A stretch of 64,000 bases of DNA from Pontiellaceae bacterium B12227 (GTDB lineage Bacteria > Verrucomicrobiota > Kiritimatiellia > Kiritimatiellales > Pontiellaceae). The stretch spans positions 22,350 to 86,349 of the forward strand of contig JAROAZ010000027.1 in the NCBI GenBank assembly GCA_029432775.1. The letters are read 5' to 3'. The translations under genes and the position numbers were made by a program. The notes beneath the pieces are model-generated. The model did not search any database. It was not told the origin of the DNA and was given only the letters and a program-made list of their open reading frames with translations. This document shows positions 52,641-62,207 of the stretch, piece by piece. Numbering within the stretch: the first letter of the stretch is position 1; every line of letters begins with the position of its first letter.

Positions 52641-53989
52641 TAATGAATAAAGGCATTTCATTTGTGGCGAAGGCTTGCCTTCTTGTGCTCATCACAAGCC
52701 CGGTGCTGGCGGAGACGCCGGCCACCTATGCGCTTCGGAATGATCCGGCCCGCAGTGAGGAGTTCATGGATTGGGGGATGGGCATGTTCATCCACTGGAG
52801 TTTCGACTCGGAACTTGGCAGCGTTATTTCCCATAGCATGGTGGGCGCGTCCGATGATTATTTAGATCGTTATATCAACGAACTGCCCACGTACTTTAAT
52901 CCGGAAAACTATGATCCTGAAAAGTGGGTCAAGCTGGCGAAGCTGGCTGGTTTTAAGTACATGGTCCTGACAACCAAGCATCACAACGGGTTCTGCATGT
53001 GGCCCACAAAGACCACCGACTTTTCCATCGAGAACACGCCGTATGGAAAAGATATCGTCAAGCCATTCGTCGAGGCCTGCCGGAAGCACGGCATGAAAGT
53101 GGGCTTCTATTTTTCTCCCGAGGATTTCTGGTTTCTCCATCAACAGGGGCATGACATCCGCCGGCGCGGCCAGGACTATGCACACGTAACTAAGAACCAG
53201 GCGCTGCAGGACTATTCGAAATCGCAGCTCAAAGAGCTGCTGACCGAGTATGGAGCTGTTGATGTGGTTTTCCTGGATGGCAAGGAAAACGGTCCGATGC
53301 GTGAATATGTTCATGAACTGCAGCCCCTTTGCATCGTTACCCGGGGCGAAATGGAAACGCCGGAGCAAAGGATTCCAGACCATCCGATTGAGGGCCCCTG
53401 GGAGTCTTGTTTTACCTTGGGAACACAGTGGCAGTTTAAGCCGACGCATGAAGAGTATAAATCAGGCACCACTTTGATTGAAATGCTGATCGATATTCGG
53501 GCCAAAGGTGGAAACCTTCTGATCAATATGGGCCCCGAACCATCCGGGAATATCCCGTTCGAACAGGAGCGCCGGTTCCGCGAACTGGCTTTGTGGATGT
53601 TTGTGAACCGGGAAGCGATTCATGAGATTCGTCCATGTTCGATCATTAAGGAAGACGATATCCGGTTTACCCGCAGCTCAAGCGATCCGGATACGGTCTA
53701 TGCGTTTATTCCGCAAGGACAGAAGATGTGGGAGCGGGGTGTCCGCAGAGAGTATGTCTTTAAGTCGCTTGCGGCATTGGATGCAACCCGCATATCCGTG
53801 CTGGGGCAAAACGACCGTGTGGTTGAATATAAGCCGCAAGTGAATCCGGAATCACGTTTCGAGCAGACGGATGAGGGGTTGAAGATTTCCATCGTCCGTG
53901 CCCAGCGTCTTTACAACAATCATGAATGGCCCAATCCGGTGGTGGTTAAGCTGAAAGGGGTGCGTGTTGAAGGACCCGCAAGTGACTAG
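52637..53989 (+). CDS. exported alpha-L-fucosidase (GH29)
   Basis: A 450-residue glycoside hydrolase of family 29, which removes alpha-L-fucose with retention. After a signal peptide (ending PVLAET), the classical N-terminal block reads WGMGMFIHWSFDSELG, then YDPEKWVKLAKLAGFKYMVLTTKHHNGFCMW. The putative nucleophile is Asp214 in VVFLDGKENG. The fold continues with IEMLIDIRAKGGNLLINMGPEPSG. A small C-terminal beta domain follows. Start options are the ATG at 52637 (ATGA overlap) and the one at 52643, which has better spacing from AAGGA. It supports a fucose-containing substrate for the cluster. Confidence 0.95.
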   Translation: MIMNKGISFVAKACLLVLITSPVLAETPATYALRNDPARSEEFMDWGMGMFIHWSFDSELGSVISHSMVGASDDYLDRYINELPTYFNPENYDPEKWVKLAKLAGFKYMVLTTKHHNGFCMWPTKTTDFSIENTPYGKDIVKPFVEACRKHGMKVGFYFSPEDFWFLHQQGHDIRRRGQDYAHVTKNQALQDYSKSQLKELLTEYGAVDVVFLDGKENGPMREYVHELQPLCIVTRGEMETPEQRIPDHPIEGPWESCFTLGTQWQFKPTHEEYKSGTTLIEMLIDIRAKGGNLLINMGPEPSGNIPFEQERRFRELALWMFVNREAIHEIRPCSIIKEDDIRFTRSSSDPDTVYAFIPQGQKMWERGVRREYVFKSLAALDATRISVLGQNDRVVEYKPQVNPESRFEQTDEGLKISIVRAQRLYNNHEWPNPVVVKLKGVRVEGPASD

Positions 53990-54043
53990 GCCTACGAGCA
54001 TTTCGGGGCCATGCTGATTTTATATTTAAGAAGGAAGACACAC

Positions 54044-56173
54044 ATGATGAATACTAAAACGATACTGATCTCAGGATTGATCGCGCTCAATGGCGGTTAT
54101 GCATTGGGCGTTAACTCCAGCAGCTATGATGTGAGCGGAAAAACCTACTATGTTTCCGCAACGGCTGAACCGGAAGGCGATGGTTCGCGCGCGCGGCCTT
54201 TTGCAACATTGGAGGAGGCCCGCGATTTAGTCCGTTCTGAAATGTTGGAGACCATGACTCCGCCGGATGGTGCGGTGATTCAACTGGATGCCGGAGTGTA
54301 TTACCGCACGGGACGTTTTGAAATGAACCATCATGATGCGTTCCCGGCCTACAGCCAATTAACGATCCAGGGCGCCGAAGATGGCGGGACGATTATTCAT
54401 ATGGGCAAGCGCGTTGCTTTGGATCAACTTCAGGCGATTACGGATGTAACGGTTCTGAACCGGTTGCGGCCGGAAGCCCGGAATAAAGTGAAAATGATTG
54501 ATCTGGCTGCGGTGGGTATCGACCTCAAACCCTTGCCGGTTCTCTACAAGGGGCTTGATGGGGGGCAGCCGGAGGTCTTTTTTAATGATGCACGACTCCC
54601 GATTTCCCGGTATCCCAATGAAGGAACGCTGACTATGGGGGAATTGGTCTCTCCCGGCATCTGGTGGGGCGGCCGGTCTGAAGGTGGAGTGTTCAAGTTT
54701 AAGGACGATCGTCACCTGGACTGGATGGCGGCCGTTGATTCGGGACTTTGGCTCAATGGATTCTGGCGCACACCCTGGCAGTCGCACAGTATTCGTGTGG
54801 AATCGATCGATCCGGACACGAAAAAGGTCACTCATGCCGTACCGATTTCGGAAGGAGCTTCCGAAAATTCAAAATTTGCCGGAATCGGTTCAAAATACAC
54901 CCGTCCCAACGGAAGTCTGGAAGAACCCTATTTCGCGTTCAACCTGCTGGAGGAAATCGACCAGCCGGGCGAGTGGAGCATCGATTTTAAAGAGCGCAAG
55001 CTCTATGTGTGGCTACCTCGGGAACAGGGTGAACTGGTGATTGGTCATAACGCGGAACCGCTCTTTGAACTCAAAGGCACCTCTCAGGTCAAGATTCGGA
55101 ACCTGACCTTTAAAGGCGGGCGGGAAAACGGGATCGAGATTTTCGGCGGTGTGGATAATGTTGTAGAGGAGTGCACATTTGTCAACCTGGGCGGCTGGGG
55201 GGTTGTTGTTCGTGGAGGATTCCGCAATGGAGTGAATCGCTGCCATTTCACCGAACTCGGCAAGGGCGGCATCGAAATCAGCGGCGGCGATCCCGTCAAT
55301 CTGGTTCGCTGTGATAATTTTGCGACGCATAATACACTTCACGGCCTGTGCCGGTTGCAGAAAACCTGGACCGGTGCCATCAAACTCGGAGTGACTAAAA
55401 TGCACGGCGGGTCGATTGGTACCCGGCAGGCAGTCGGTATCCGCATCAACGATAATGAAATCTATGACCTGCCTCAGATGGGGATTCTGGCCGGGGGGAA
55501 TTTCAATGAAATTATGCGCAATGAGATCTACGACATTGGCAAGGAAACCCATGATGTGGGTTATGTGTACACCCGCCACGACTGGACCAGCCGCGGCAAT
55601 GTGATGTCGGACAATCTGTTTTACGGAACGCCGCATGCCCATGGATTTCATCTGGACGATGGAGAATGCGGAGACCTGCTGGAGCGCAATGTCATCATCG
55701 GCAGTAAAAACGGAGTTCAGATTGGCGGCGGTCATTACAATACCATCCGTAACAATCATATGATCGATTGCGAAAAAGGCATTCATCTGGATGATCGTGG
55801 GGTACGAAGAAACTATACGATGAGCAATGGGAAGAAAGTGTTTGAATTCAAAATCACTGAGCGGGCTCCGGAGGTTTGGCATGATCACTTCCCGGAGCTC
55901 AAGGAGCTGGAGTCGGACAAGCCGGAATGGCCTAAGGGCAATGTGCTGGTTGATAATCACTTTGTCCGTTGTAAAGAAACCGAAGTGCTGGTGGTCAAGA
56001 CAGAGGGGCTGCTTGATACCATCCAATCCCGGAATACGATTGAAAACAACACCGTGTACAATCCCGATGCAATCAGCCGGGATCATTCGGAACTCGTTGA
56101 GTTTTATAGAACCTATCTGAAACAAAACGGGAAAATGCCGGCACGTATGATAGATGCCGGGGGAGACCTGTGA
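54044..56173 (+). CDS. secreted right-handed beta-helix protein (glycan lyase/hydrolase-like)
   Basis: About 709 residues, beginning with two Met codons (54044, 54047) after an AAGAAGGAAG leader. A signal peptide ends near GYALG. An N-terminal region typical of beta-helix enzymes follows (TYYVSATAEPEGDGSRARPFATLEEARDLV), then coils of PbH1 repeats (IRNLTFKGGRENGIEIFGGVDNVVEECTFVNLGG). Proteins with this plan include GH141-type fucosidase/xylanase-like and pectate-lyase-like enzymes. It is followed with overlap by a sulfatase (GTG within its stop). Catalysis on a fucosylated or sulfated glycan is inferred. Confidence 0.85.
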   Translation: MMNTKTILISGLIALNGGYALGVNSSSYDVSGKTYYVSATAEPEGDGSRARPFATLEEARDLVRSEMLETMTPPDGAVIQLDAGVYYRTGRFEMNHHDAFPAYSQLTIQGAEDGGTIIHMGKRVALDQLQAITDVTVLNRLRPEARNKVKMIDLAAVGIDLKPLPVLYKGLDGGQPEVFFNDARLPISRYPNEGTLTMGELVSPGIWWGGRSEGGVFKFKDDRHLDWMAAVDSGLWLNGFWRTPWQSHSIRVESIDPDTKKVTHAVPISEGASENSKFAGIGSKYTRPNGSLEEPYFAFNLLEEIDQPGEWSIDFKERKLYVWLPREQGELVIGHNAEPLFELKGTSQVKIRNLTFKGGRENGIEIFGGVDNVVEECTFVNLGGWGVVVRGGFRNGVNRCHFTELGKGGIEISGGDPVNLVRCDNFATHNTLHGLCRLQKTWTGAIKLGVTKMHGGSIGTRQAVGIRINDNEIYDLPQMGILAGGNFNEIMRNEIYDIGKETHDVGYVYTRHDWTSRGNVMSDNLFYGTPHAHGFHLDDGECGDLLERNVIIGSKNGVQIGGGHYNTIRNNHMIDCEKGIHLDDRGVRRNYTMSNGKKVFEFKITERAPEVWHDHFPELKELESDKPEWPKGNVLVDNHFVRCKETEVLVVKTEGLLDTIQSRNTIENNTVYNPDAISRDHSELVEFYRTYLKQNGKMPARMIDAGGDL

Positions 56174-57723
56174 AAGTTGTGATGACTTATCCCGCTGGAA
56201 TCATCCTGCTCCTGCACGTTGTTTTGTTTTTATGTGCACCGGTTCGTGCGGATCCATCGAGGCCCAATATAGTGCTGATCCTGGCCGACGATATGGGCTG
56301 GTCGGACCTCGGGTGTTACGGGGGTGAGATCAAGACCCCCAATCTGGATCGCCTTGCCCAAAACGGGATTCGGTTCCGGCAGTTCCGCAACACAGCCAAA
56401 TGCATGACTTCGCGGGCATGCCTGCTGACGGGGGTCTATGCCCAGCAGTGCGATATGATGCTGCCCGGTGAGATTAAAAACGCCGTTACCCTGGGAGAGG
56501 TGCTGCGCCCGGCGGGATACCGCGCGTTATGGGTGGGAAAGCACCACGGCAGTGAAAATCCGGTCACTCGCGGGTTTGATCGCTATTACGGCCTGCGCGA
56601 CGGATGTTGCAATTTTTTCAATCCTGGTATTCAGCGCGATGGCGAGGAGAATCCGGCCCGCAAGCGGAGCGACCGGGCCTGGTGCATTGACGAAAAACTG
56701 CTGACGCCCTATACGCCGTCCGACAAGGATTTTTATACAACCGATGCTTTCACGGACACCGCGCTGAACTATCTGGAAGAGTATCGGGATGAAGATCGAC
56801 CGTTCTTCCTGTATGTCGCATACACGGCACCCCACGACCCCTTGATGGCCTGGCCTGAAGATATCGCTAAATATGACGGATTCTACGATGACGGCTACGA
56901 AAAAATCCGGGCCACCCGCTATCAGCGGCAAAAAGAGATGGGACTGATTGACAAACGTTTCCCTTTGTCGGAGCCGATGTTTTCCGAATGGCAATCGTTG
57001 GGAGCGGACGCCCGGAACACGGAGACCCGCCGGATGCAGGTCTATGCAGCCATGGTGGATCGTATGGATCAGGGTATCGGTCGGATTCTTGCGAAGCTCG
57101 AAGCAATGGATAAACTCGACAACACCCTGATCCTGTTTGCCTCCGACAACGGTGCTTCTGCAGAGGTGGTTAGGGAAGGAGAAAATGTTCCCGGAACCGG
57201 CGAAATCGGATCGATGTCCCGGTGGATATCCTTGGAGCGTAACTGGGCAAACGTCTGCAACACTCCGTTTCGTAACTATAAAAACTACAGTCACGAAGGA
57301 GGGATCAATACCCCGATGATTGCGCACTGGCCTGCCCGCATCAAGCAACCGGGACGCATAAGCGATTTTTCAGGGCACTTCATTGATTTTATGCCGACCC
57401 TGCTGGAGCTTTCCTGCGCAACCTATCCGGAGTCCTTCAACGGGCAGAAGGTTGTTCCTGTGCAGGGAGTCAGTTTTGTGCCCGTTCTTGACGGCCGGGA
57501 GTTACGACGGGATTCCCCTGTTTTCTGGCAATGGGACAGGGGCAGGGCGGTCCGCAGCGGAAAGTGGAAACTCGTCGCATGGAATAAAAACCCCGGGAAT
57601 TGGGAACTCTATGATATGGATGCCGACCGTACCGAAACAACTGACCTGTCGGACAAATATCCCGAAGTGGTCAGCCGGCTCGGATCGCTTTTTGACCAGT
57701 GGCAGGTTTCTTGCAATCCGTGA
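56170..57723 (+). CDS. secreted sulfatase with atypical active-site motif
   Basis: A 517-residue sulfatase-family protein starting with GTG at 56170, which overlaps the upstream stop; an ATG at 56182 is another option. A signal peptide ends VRADPS. Metal-site ILADDMGWSDLG and active-site region NTAKCMTSRACLLTG are present, with Cys78. The consensus C-x-(P/A)-x-R is here C-M-T-S-R, so proline is replaced by threonine. Other family features remain (WVGKHHG, LILFASDNGAS, SHEGGINTPMIAHWPA). It probably removes sulfate from the cluster's glycan. The substitution may impair or alter formylglycine formation. Confidence 0.9.
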   Translation: MKVVMTYPAGIILLLHVVLFLCAPVRADPSRPNIVLILADDMGWSDLGCYGGEIKTPNLDRLAQNGIRFRQFRNTAKCMTSRACLLTGVYAQQCDMMLPGEIKNAVTLGEVLRPAGYRALWVGKHHGSENPVTRGFDRYYGLRDGCCNFFNPGIQRDGEENPARKRSDRAWCIDEKLLTPYTPSDKDFYTTDAFTDTALNYLEEYRDEDRPFFLYVAYTAPHDPLMAWPEDIAKYDGFYDDGYEKIRATRYQRQKEMGLIDKRFPLSEPMFSEWQSLGADARNTETRRMQVYAAMVDRMDQGIGRILAKLEAMDKLDNTLILFASDNGASAEVVREGENVPGTGEIGSMSRWISLERNWANVCNTPFRNYKNYSHEGGINTPMIAHWPARIKQPGRISDFSGHFIDFMPTLLELSCATYPESFNGQKVVPVQGVSFVPVLDGRELRRDSPVFWQWDRGRAVRSGKWKLVAWNKNPGNWELYDMDADRTETTDLSDKYPEVVSRLGSLFDQWQVSCNP

Positions 57724-57748
57724 GAAACCGCATCGACCAAAGGATCTT

Positions 57749-60598
57749 ATGAAACCGAAATTTTCATGCAGCCCTTCAGCGCTGCGTTGGCTCGGATTGC
57801 TTTTTATAGCCGGGTTGGTTGTCGCTTGTGATCGAGAAGATGCTGTTGATCAGAATAGTGAAGGAATGGTTCAAGCTGTTCCGGCAAGTGGTTTTGAGAT
57901 CTATGTTTCTCCGGATGGGATTGATACTGATCCGGGATCGAAGGAGCGTCCGCTAAAGAGTATTCAAGCGGCTCGCGATAAAGCCGCGGCCTATCTTCAT
58001 GACCATCCGGACTACAGCAATGCCGTTAGAATCTATCTGCGCGGCGGTGTCTACTCCCTGGAAAAGCCGCTGGTCTTCAGTCCCGAACACAGTGGCAGGA
58101 AGAATACGCCAATCATCTATTCCGCCTACAAAAACGAAAAGCCGGTCATTAGCGGTGGGCATCAAATAACCGGGAATTGGCAGCAGGTTCCCGGCAAGGA
58201 ATTTTATGCGCTGAATGTGCCGGAAGCTAGTGAAGGGAAATGGGCGTTCAATATGCTCTATGTAAACGGGGAGAGTAGAACCCGCGCTAGAACACCGAAT
58301 TACGATGAAAAGGTGCTTTGGTCTGATGGTCGGGTTCCCGGATGGGATAGCGAAAAATCAATGCGCTTTTTTGATGGGGATATTGATCCAACATGGAGCG
58401 ATCTGGAAAACATTGATATCGTTCTCCTCATGGCATGGACCCCCGTGCATCACCGGGTCAGTAAAATTGATTTCAATAAAAGAGGGGTCGAACTGGCGAG
58501 TGCGGCAGGGCAGCACCAACTCTATGGAGCAAAACATTTCAGGTACTATCTTTCCAACGTGTATGAAGGGTTGGACGCGCCTGGGGAATGGTATTTAGAC
58601 CGCAAGACGGGGATACTCTATTATTACCCCATGCCGGGGGAAAACATGGATGAGCTTTCCGTGTATGTGCCCAAGCTGGGGGCCCGTTTAGTGACGTTCC
58701 AAGGCGACGCTGAAAAGAACAGCACGATTTCCTATCTCGAATTTCACGGGCTTGGATTTATGCATACCGATACGGATCGCATGAAATGGAACGGGGTGTA
58801 TCGACAGGCGCATTCTTTCCTCGACACGGCTATCTATGCCGAAGGCCTGACCCACTCGGTATTCAGCAACTGTGAGATTAAAAATACCGGAGAATACGCC
58901 TTCGAATTCAGTATGGGGTGCCAGAGCAACTCCTTGGTTCAATGCCATATTTGGGATACAGGGGGAGGTGGCGTACAGTTAGGGATCAGCACCCTCGACG
59001 AAATACTTGAGGCAAGGAAGTCCGTGGGCACCGCGGAAGGAGAAAGGACCGTCCATCCTCGCACGGACGTTCTGCACAATACCATAGAGAATTGCATTAT
59101 CCACAAAACAGGAACCTATTGGCAGTCGTGTTACGCCATAAATAACCGTTTCGCTTCTTTCTCAAAAATTATCCACAATGAGATTTTCGACACCCATTAT
59201 ACCGCCATCGCCATAGATGCCCGATGGGTCTATGACGGCGAAAACTACTGCCACGGCAATGAAATTGCTTACAACCATCTTCATCACATCGGTCGAGGCT
59301 GTTACAGCGACGGAGCCGCCATTTACCAATTTGGCCCGACTGATAATCATATCCACCATAACCATATTCATGATGTGGTCGCATATCCCCTCATTAATGC
59401 GATGAAAGGGATTTACTTCGACCAGCAATCCCGGGCCGCAGTAGCAGAGAATAATCTGATTTATTCTATTGAAGGGGTCGGGCTGAACCAGAACTGGGGT
59501 ATAAACAATACGTACAGAAACAATCTGGTCGCCTTTACTAAAGGAGGGGCCTCCCGTGGTAAAGCCGATAAGCCGGAGTCCGCCTATAACAACCTGGCTA
59601 TGTATCAAAATGTTTTCATCAGTAATGATGGCGTTGGCTTGGATAAAAAATGGCATGAATCCAAAGGTCGGGACATCATCAGGGACAACCTCTTTTACGA
59701 CATCAATCACGGGACCGTGAGTCTGTGGGGCATGTCCATGGAGGAGTGGAAGAAAACAACAGGCCACGGAGAAAATACCATTTTTGCAGATCCCGGCTGT
59801 GCAGATCCGGAAAACCTCGATTTCACCATTTCCAAACAAAATGAGGCCCTGAAAAAGATCGGTTTCGTACCTTTCTCGGAAGAAATTAAAAAGGCGGGTG
59901 TCTATGGAGACCGGGAATGGATAAGCCTTCCCTCCAAACTCCTGAATAACATACGCAAAAGAGTGCCCTCCCTGACCCGGTCAGAGTTAGGCTTGCTCAG
60001 CGCAACATTTAGGGAAGGGTTTGAAGAATGGCAGGACGGTGCGGGGTTGCAGGGTTTTCGGAATTCATTCAGTAAAGACGAGGGAACGCTGATTGGGGTG
60101 TCGTCTTCGTCGGCCTTCACCGGAAAGCAGTCGCTTGAATTCATCGATTCAGCAAACACCAAAAAACGCTGGCATCCTTCGCTGGAGCTTTCCTTGAAAA
60201 GATCACCGATTGATTTAACACGGCATCGGGTGGATTTCGGGTTTGCAGTTATGCTGGATAAAGATTCGCCTGTCGGGTTTGAGTCGGTATGCCGGGGTGA
60301 TCGCTGGACGGATGAAGTTGGCCCCCTCCTTCGCTTCAATGTTTCCGGTGAAGTAGTTGCAGATGATAAGGAACTCTTAACCGTTAAGCCGGGAACGTGG
60401 GTGGCCGTAGATATTCAAATGGGTAAGGGAGTTGAAATGGGTAAATATAAATTGTCACTTACCGCTGATGGAAAGAAAAAAGAATACCTGTTGCCTTTCA
60501 AGCACGACTTCAACGACTTGTCAGCTTGGTTGCTGCTTTGTCCTGACAAGAAAGATGGAGGGTTGCATCTGGACGACGTGTATATGCGTACACAGTAG
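57749..60598 (+). CDS. lipoprotein right-handed beta-helix enzyme with C-terminal binding domain
   Basis: A 949-residue lipoprotein. The start at 57749 has an AAAGGATCTT leader, and the lipobox is LVVAC (Cys27). After FEIYVSPDGIDTDPGSKERPLKSIQAAR comes a beta-helix of many turns (GENYCHGNEIAYNHLHHIGRGCYSDGAAIYQFG). It resembles the GH141-like family of fucosidase/xylanase enzymes, and the upstream beta-helix protein is related. The last 200 residues form a separate beta domain (EGFEEWQDGAGLQG, RWHPSLELSLKR) that may bind sugar. It should sit at the outer membrane. The exact activity is unproven. Confidence 0.85.
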   Translation: MKPKFSCSPSALRWLGLLFIAGLVVACDREDAVDQNSEGMVQAVPASGFEIYVSPDGIDTDPGSKERPLKSIQAARDKAAAYLHDHPDYSNAVRIYLRGGVYSLEKPLVFSPEHSGRKNTPIIYSAYKNEKPVISGGHQITGNWQQVPGKEFYALNVPEASEGKWAFNMLYVNGESRTRARTPNYDEKVLWSDGRVPGWDSEKSMRFFDGDIDPTWSDLENIDIVLLMAWTPVHHRVSKIDFNKRGVELASAAGQHQLYGAKHFRYYLSNVYEGLDAPGEWYLDRKTGILYYYPMPGENMDELSVYVPKLGARLVTFQGDAEKNSTISYLEFHGLGFMHTDTDRMKWNGVYRQAHSFLDTAIYAEGLTHSVFSNCEIKNTGEYAFEFSMGCQSNSLVQCHIWDTGGGGVQLGISTLDEILEARKSVGTAEGERTVHPRTDVLHNTIENCIIHKTGTYWQSCYAINNRFASFSKIIHNEIFDTHYTAIAIDARWVYDGENYCHGNEIAYNHLHHIGRGCYSDGAAIYQFGPTDNHIHHNHIHDVVAYPLINAMKGIYFDQQSRAAVAENNLIYSIEGVGLNQNWGINNTYRNNLVAFTKGGASRGKADKPESAYNNLAMYQNVFISNDGVGLDKKWHESKGRDIIRDNLFYDINHGTVSLWGMSMEEWKKTTGHGENTIFADPGCADPENLDFTISKQNEALKKIGFVPFSEEIKKAGVYGDREWISLPSKLLNNIRKRVPSLTRSELGLLSATFREGFEEWQDGAGLQGFRNSFSKDEGTLIGVSSSSAFTGKQSLEFIDSANTKKRWHPSLELSLKRSPIDLTRHRVDFGFAVMLDKDSPVGFESVCRGDRWTDEVGPLLRFNVSGEVVADDKELLTVKPGTWVAVDIQMGKGVEMGKYKLSLTADGKKKEYLLPFKHDFNDLSAWLLLCPDKKDGGLHLDDVYMRTQ

Positions 60599-60618
60599 TT
60601 CACGAAAGGAGAATAAAA

Positions 60619-61725
60619 GTGCTGAATAACTGGAAGCCCAATTGGGACGAGACGCGTCACCATTTTACCGGGTGGTGGAATCGCGAAGACATGGTTCTAA
60701 GCATGTGGGGGCATGGTTATGTCAGCGATGACACGCCTCACGCCAATGTCCCCCTTCCAGCTCCCGTCAGTGACCTGGAAAAATGGCACACCGATCCTGC
60801 ACTCGTAGCGTCGCGCTGGCACCACGATCTGTCGAGGCGGGTCTTTCCCGCCGATACGCTGCCCATCGTGCGCCCCGGCGCCGGAACAGTCGAACTGGCG
60901 GCCTATCTCGGAGCCGAGGTGTCGTTCCAGGAACAGACCGTCTGGTACGACGCTGTGATCTCAGATCCGGACGGCTGCCCTTCGCTCACTTTCGACCCTG
61001 CCAACCATTGGTACGTATTGATGGACGATACCCTGCGGCGTCTGGCGACCTTGGCCGACGGCAACTATATGGTCGGACTGCCGGGCATCTCGCCCAACCT
61101 TGACGTTCTGGCCGAGCTGCGCGGAACCTCTGAAATCATGATGGACTTCTTCGATCGTCCTGATTGGGTCAAGCAGAAGCTGGAGGAGATCGATGCCGTC
61201 TATTTTGAGGTGTACGACCGCATGTACGACATTGTGAAACAACCCGATGGAAGCTCAGCCTTTTATCCCTTCATGCTTTGGGGGCCGGGCAAGGTGACCC
61301 AACTTCAGGGCGATGCCTCCGCCATGATTTCGGAGGATATGTTCCGGGAATTCATGATGCCCGGCTTACAGCGCGTGGCGGAATGGACCGACTACAGCCT
61401 CTTCCATGTCGATGGACCTGGCATGATCAAGCACGTCGATGCGTTGCTTGAAATCGAGACACTGGACGCGATTCAGTTTACGCCCGGTCCCGGCGTGCCG
61501 CGCGGGGGTGACCCACACTGGTTTGAGATGTATCATAAGATTCTGGACGCAGGAAAGTGTCTGCAAGCCGTATGGATGAGCCCGGAAGATGTGCTACCTC
61601 TAATAGAGGAACTGGGAACCAAGGGCCTTTACCTAATGGTGGAGTGTAAATCGGCAGAAGAGATGGATGATTTGGAGAAGAAAGTAAGGAAATTAGCCTC
61701 TTCACGAAATAGCGTCTTGAGTTGA
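60619..61725 (+). CDS. uroporphyrinogen-decarboxylase-fold (URO-D-like) protein
   Basis: A 368-residue cytoplasmic protein starting with GTG at 60619, with an AAAGGAG site 6 bases upstream. The fold resembles the URO-D superfamily, which includes heme-pathway decarboxylase and corrinoid methyltransferases (FYPFMLWGPGKVTQLQGDASAMISEDMFREFM, YSLFHVDGPGMIKHVDALLEI). It closes the sugar cluster. Relatives recur in sugar-utilisation loci of PVC bacteria; the reaction is unknown. No corrinoid-binding partner gene lies nearby. The last codons overlap a decayed transposase fragment; the KLASSRNSVLS tail may be altered by that insertion. Confidence 0.8.
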   Translation: MLNNWKPNWDETRHHFTGWWNREDMVLSMWGHGYVSDDTPHANVPLPAPVSDLEKWHTDPALVASRWHHDLSRRVFPADTLPIVRPGAGTVELAAYLGAEVSFQEQTVWYDAVISDPDGCPSLTFDPANHWYVLMDDTLRRLATLADGNYMVGLPGISPNLDVLAELRGTSEIMMDFFDRPDWVKQKLEEIDAVYFEVYDRMYDIVKQPDGSSAFYPFMLWGPGKVTQLQGDASAMISEDMFREFMMPGLQRVAEWTDYSLFHVDGPGMIKHVDALLEIETLDAIQFTPGPGVPRGGDPHWFEMYHKILDAGKCLQAVWMSPEDVLPLIEELGTKGLYLMVECKSAEEMDDLEKKVRKLASSRNSVLS

Positions 61726-61874
61726 AAAAACAGCGGTTGGAGGGCCTGCTGGCCGACTGGAACCACGGGGGCCTGTCCAGCGCCAGCCAAGAGGGAGTCA
61801 ACAATAAGATCGGATGGCTGACGCGGCAGGCCTACGGTTATCGCGACGAACGATATCTGCACCTGACTTCATAG
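61722..61874 (+). pseudogene. ISL3-family transposase, C-terminal remnant
   Basis: A 50-codon tail with no start, reading KKQRLEGLLADWNHG, ASQEGVNNKIGWLTRQAYGYRDERYL and a stop at TAG. The E-x-x-N-N-K-I-x-x-x-x-R-x-A-Y-G-(Y/F)-R-(D/N) pattern is the end of the ISL3 DDE transposase. All upstream parts are missing. It marks an old insertion at the end of the glycan cluster. Confidence 0.75.
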
Positions 61875-62207
61875 TTGCGACTCCAGCGGTAGAAGGTACT
61901 CGGCGACGAAGTGGCCATGCATGCTGAGGCCGAGGCGGAGCGCCTTGTTTGCCTTGGTATGTCGGCCTTGAATTTGGAGGAGGACGACCTGTCCCGCATG
62001 ATCAAAAGTGCTCCCGCCAAATACGCCATCGCCTGGCTGGTCCGAAAGCATACCTCGGTGCGGACGCGGTGGATCAAGGATCGGTTGCAGATGGGCTCTG
62101 CCACCAATTTTTCCGACTACCTCCTCCGGATCGAAACGGCCCGGAAAAGCGCATGGGGCCATGCGGAACTCTGCAGGATCAAGGGCACCAAGTTGCCGCG
62201 CCGATAG
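61875..62207 (+). pseudogene. REP-associated tyrosine transposase-like remnant
   Basis: The frame from 61911 carries KYAIAWLVRKHTSVRTRWIKDRLQMGSATNFSDYL, which resembles the C-terminal helices of REP-associated (RAYT, Y1) transposases. The catalytic HUH half is absent. The upstream part in the same frame reads KVLGDEVAMHAEAEAERL after a TAG stop. It is a decayed copy, directly after the ISL3 fragment. Confidence 0.6.
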
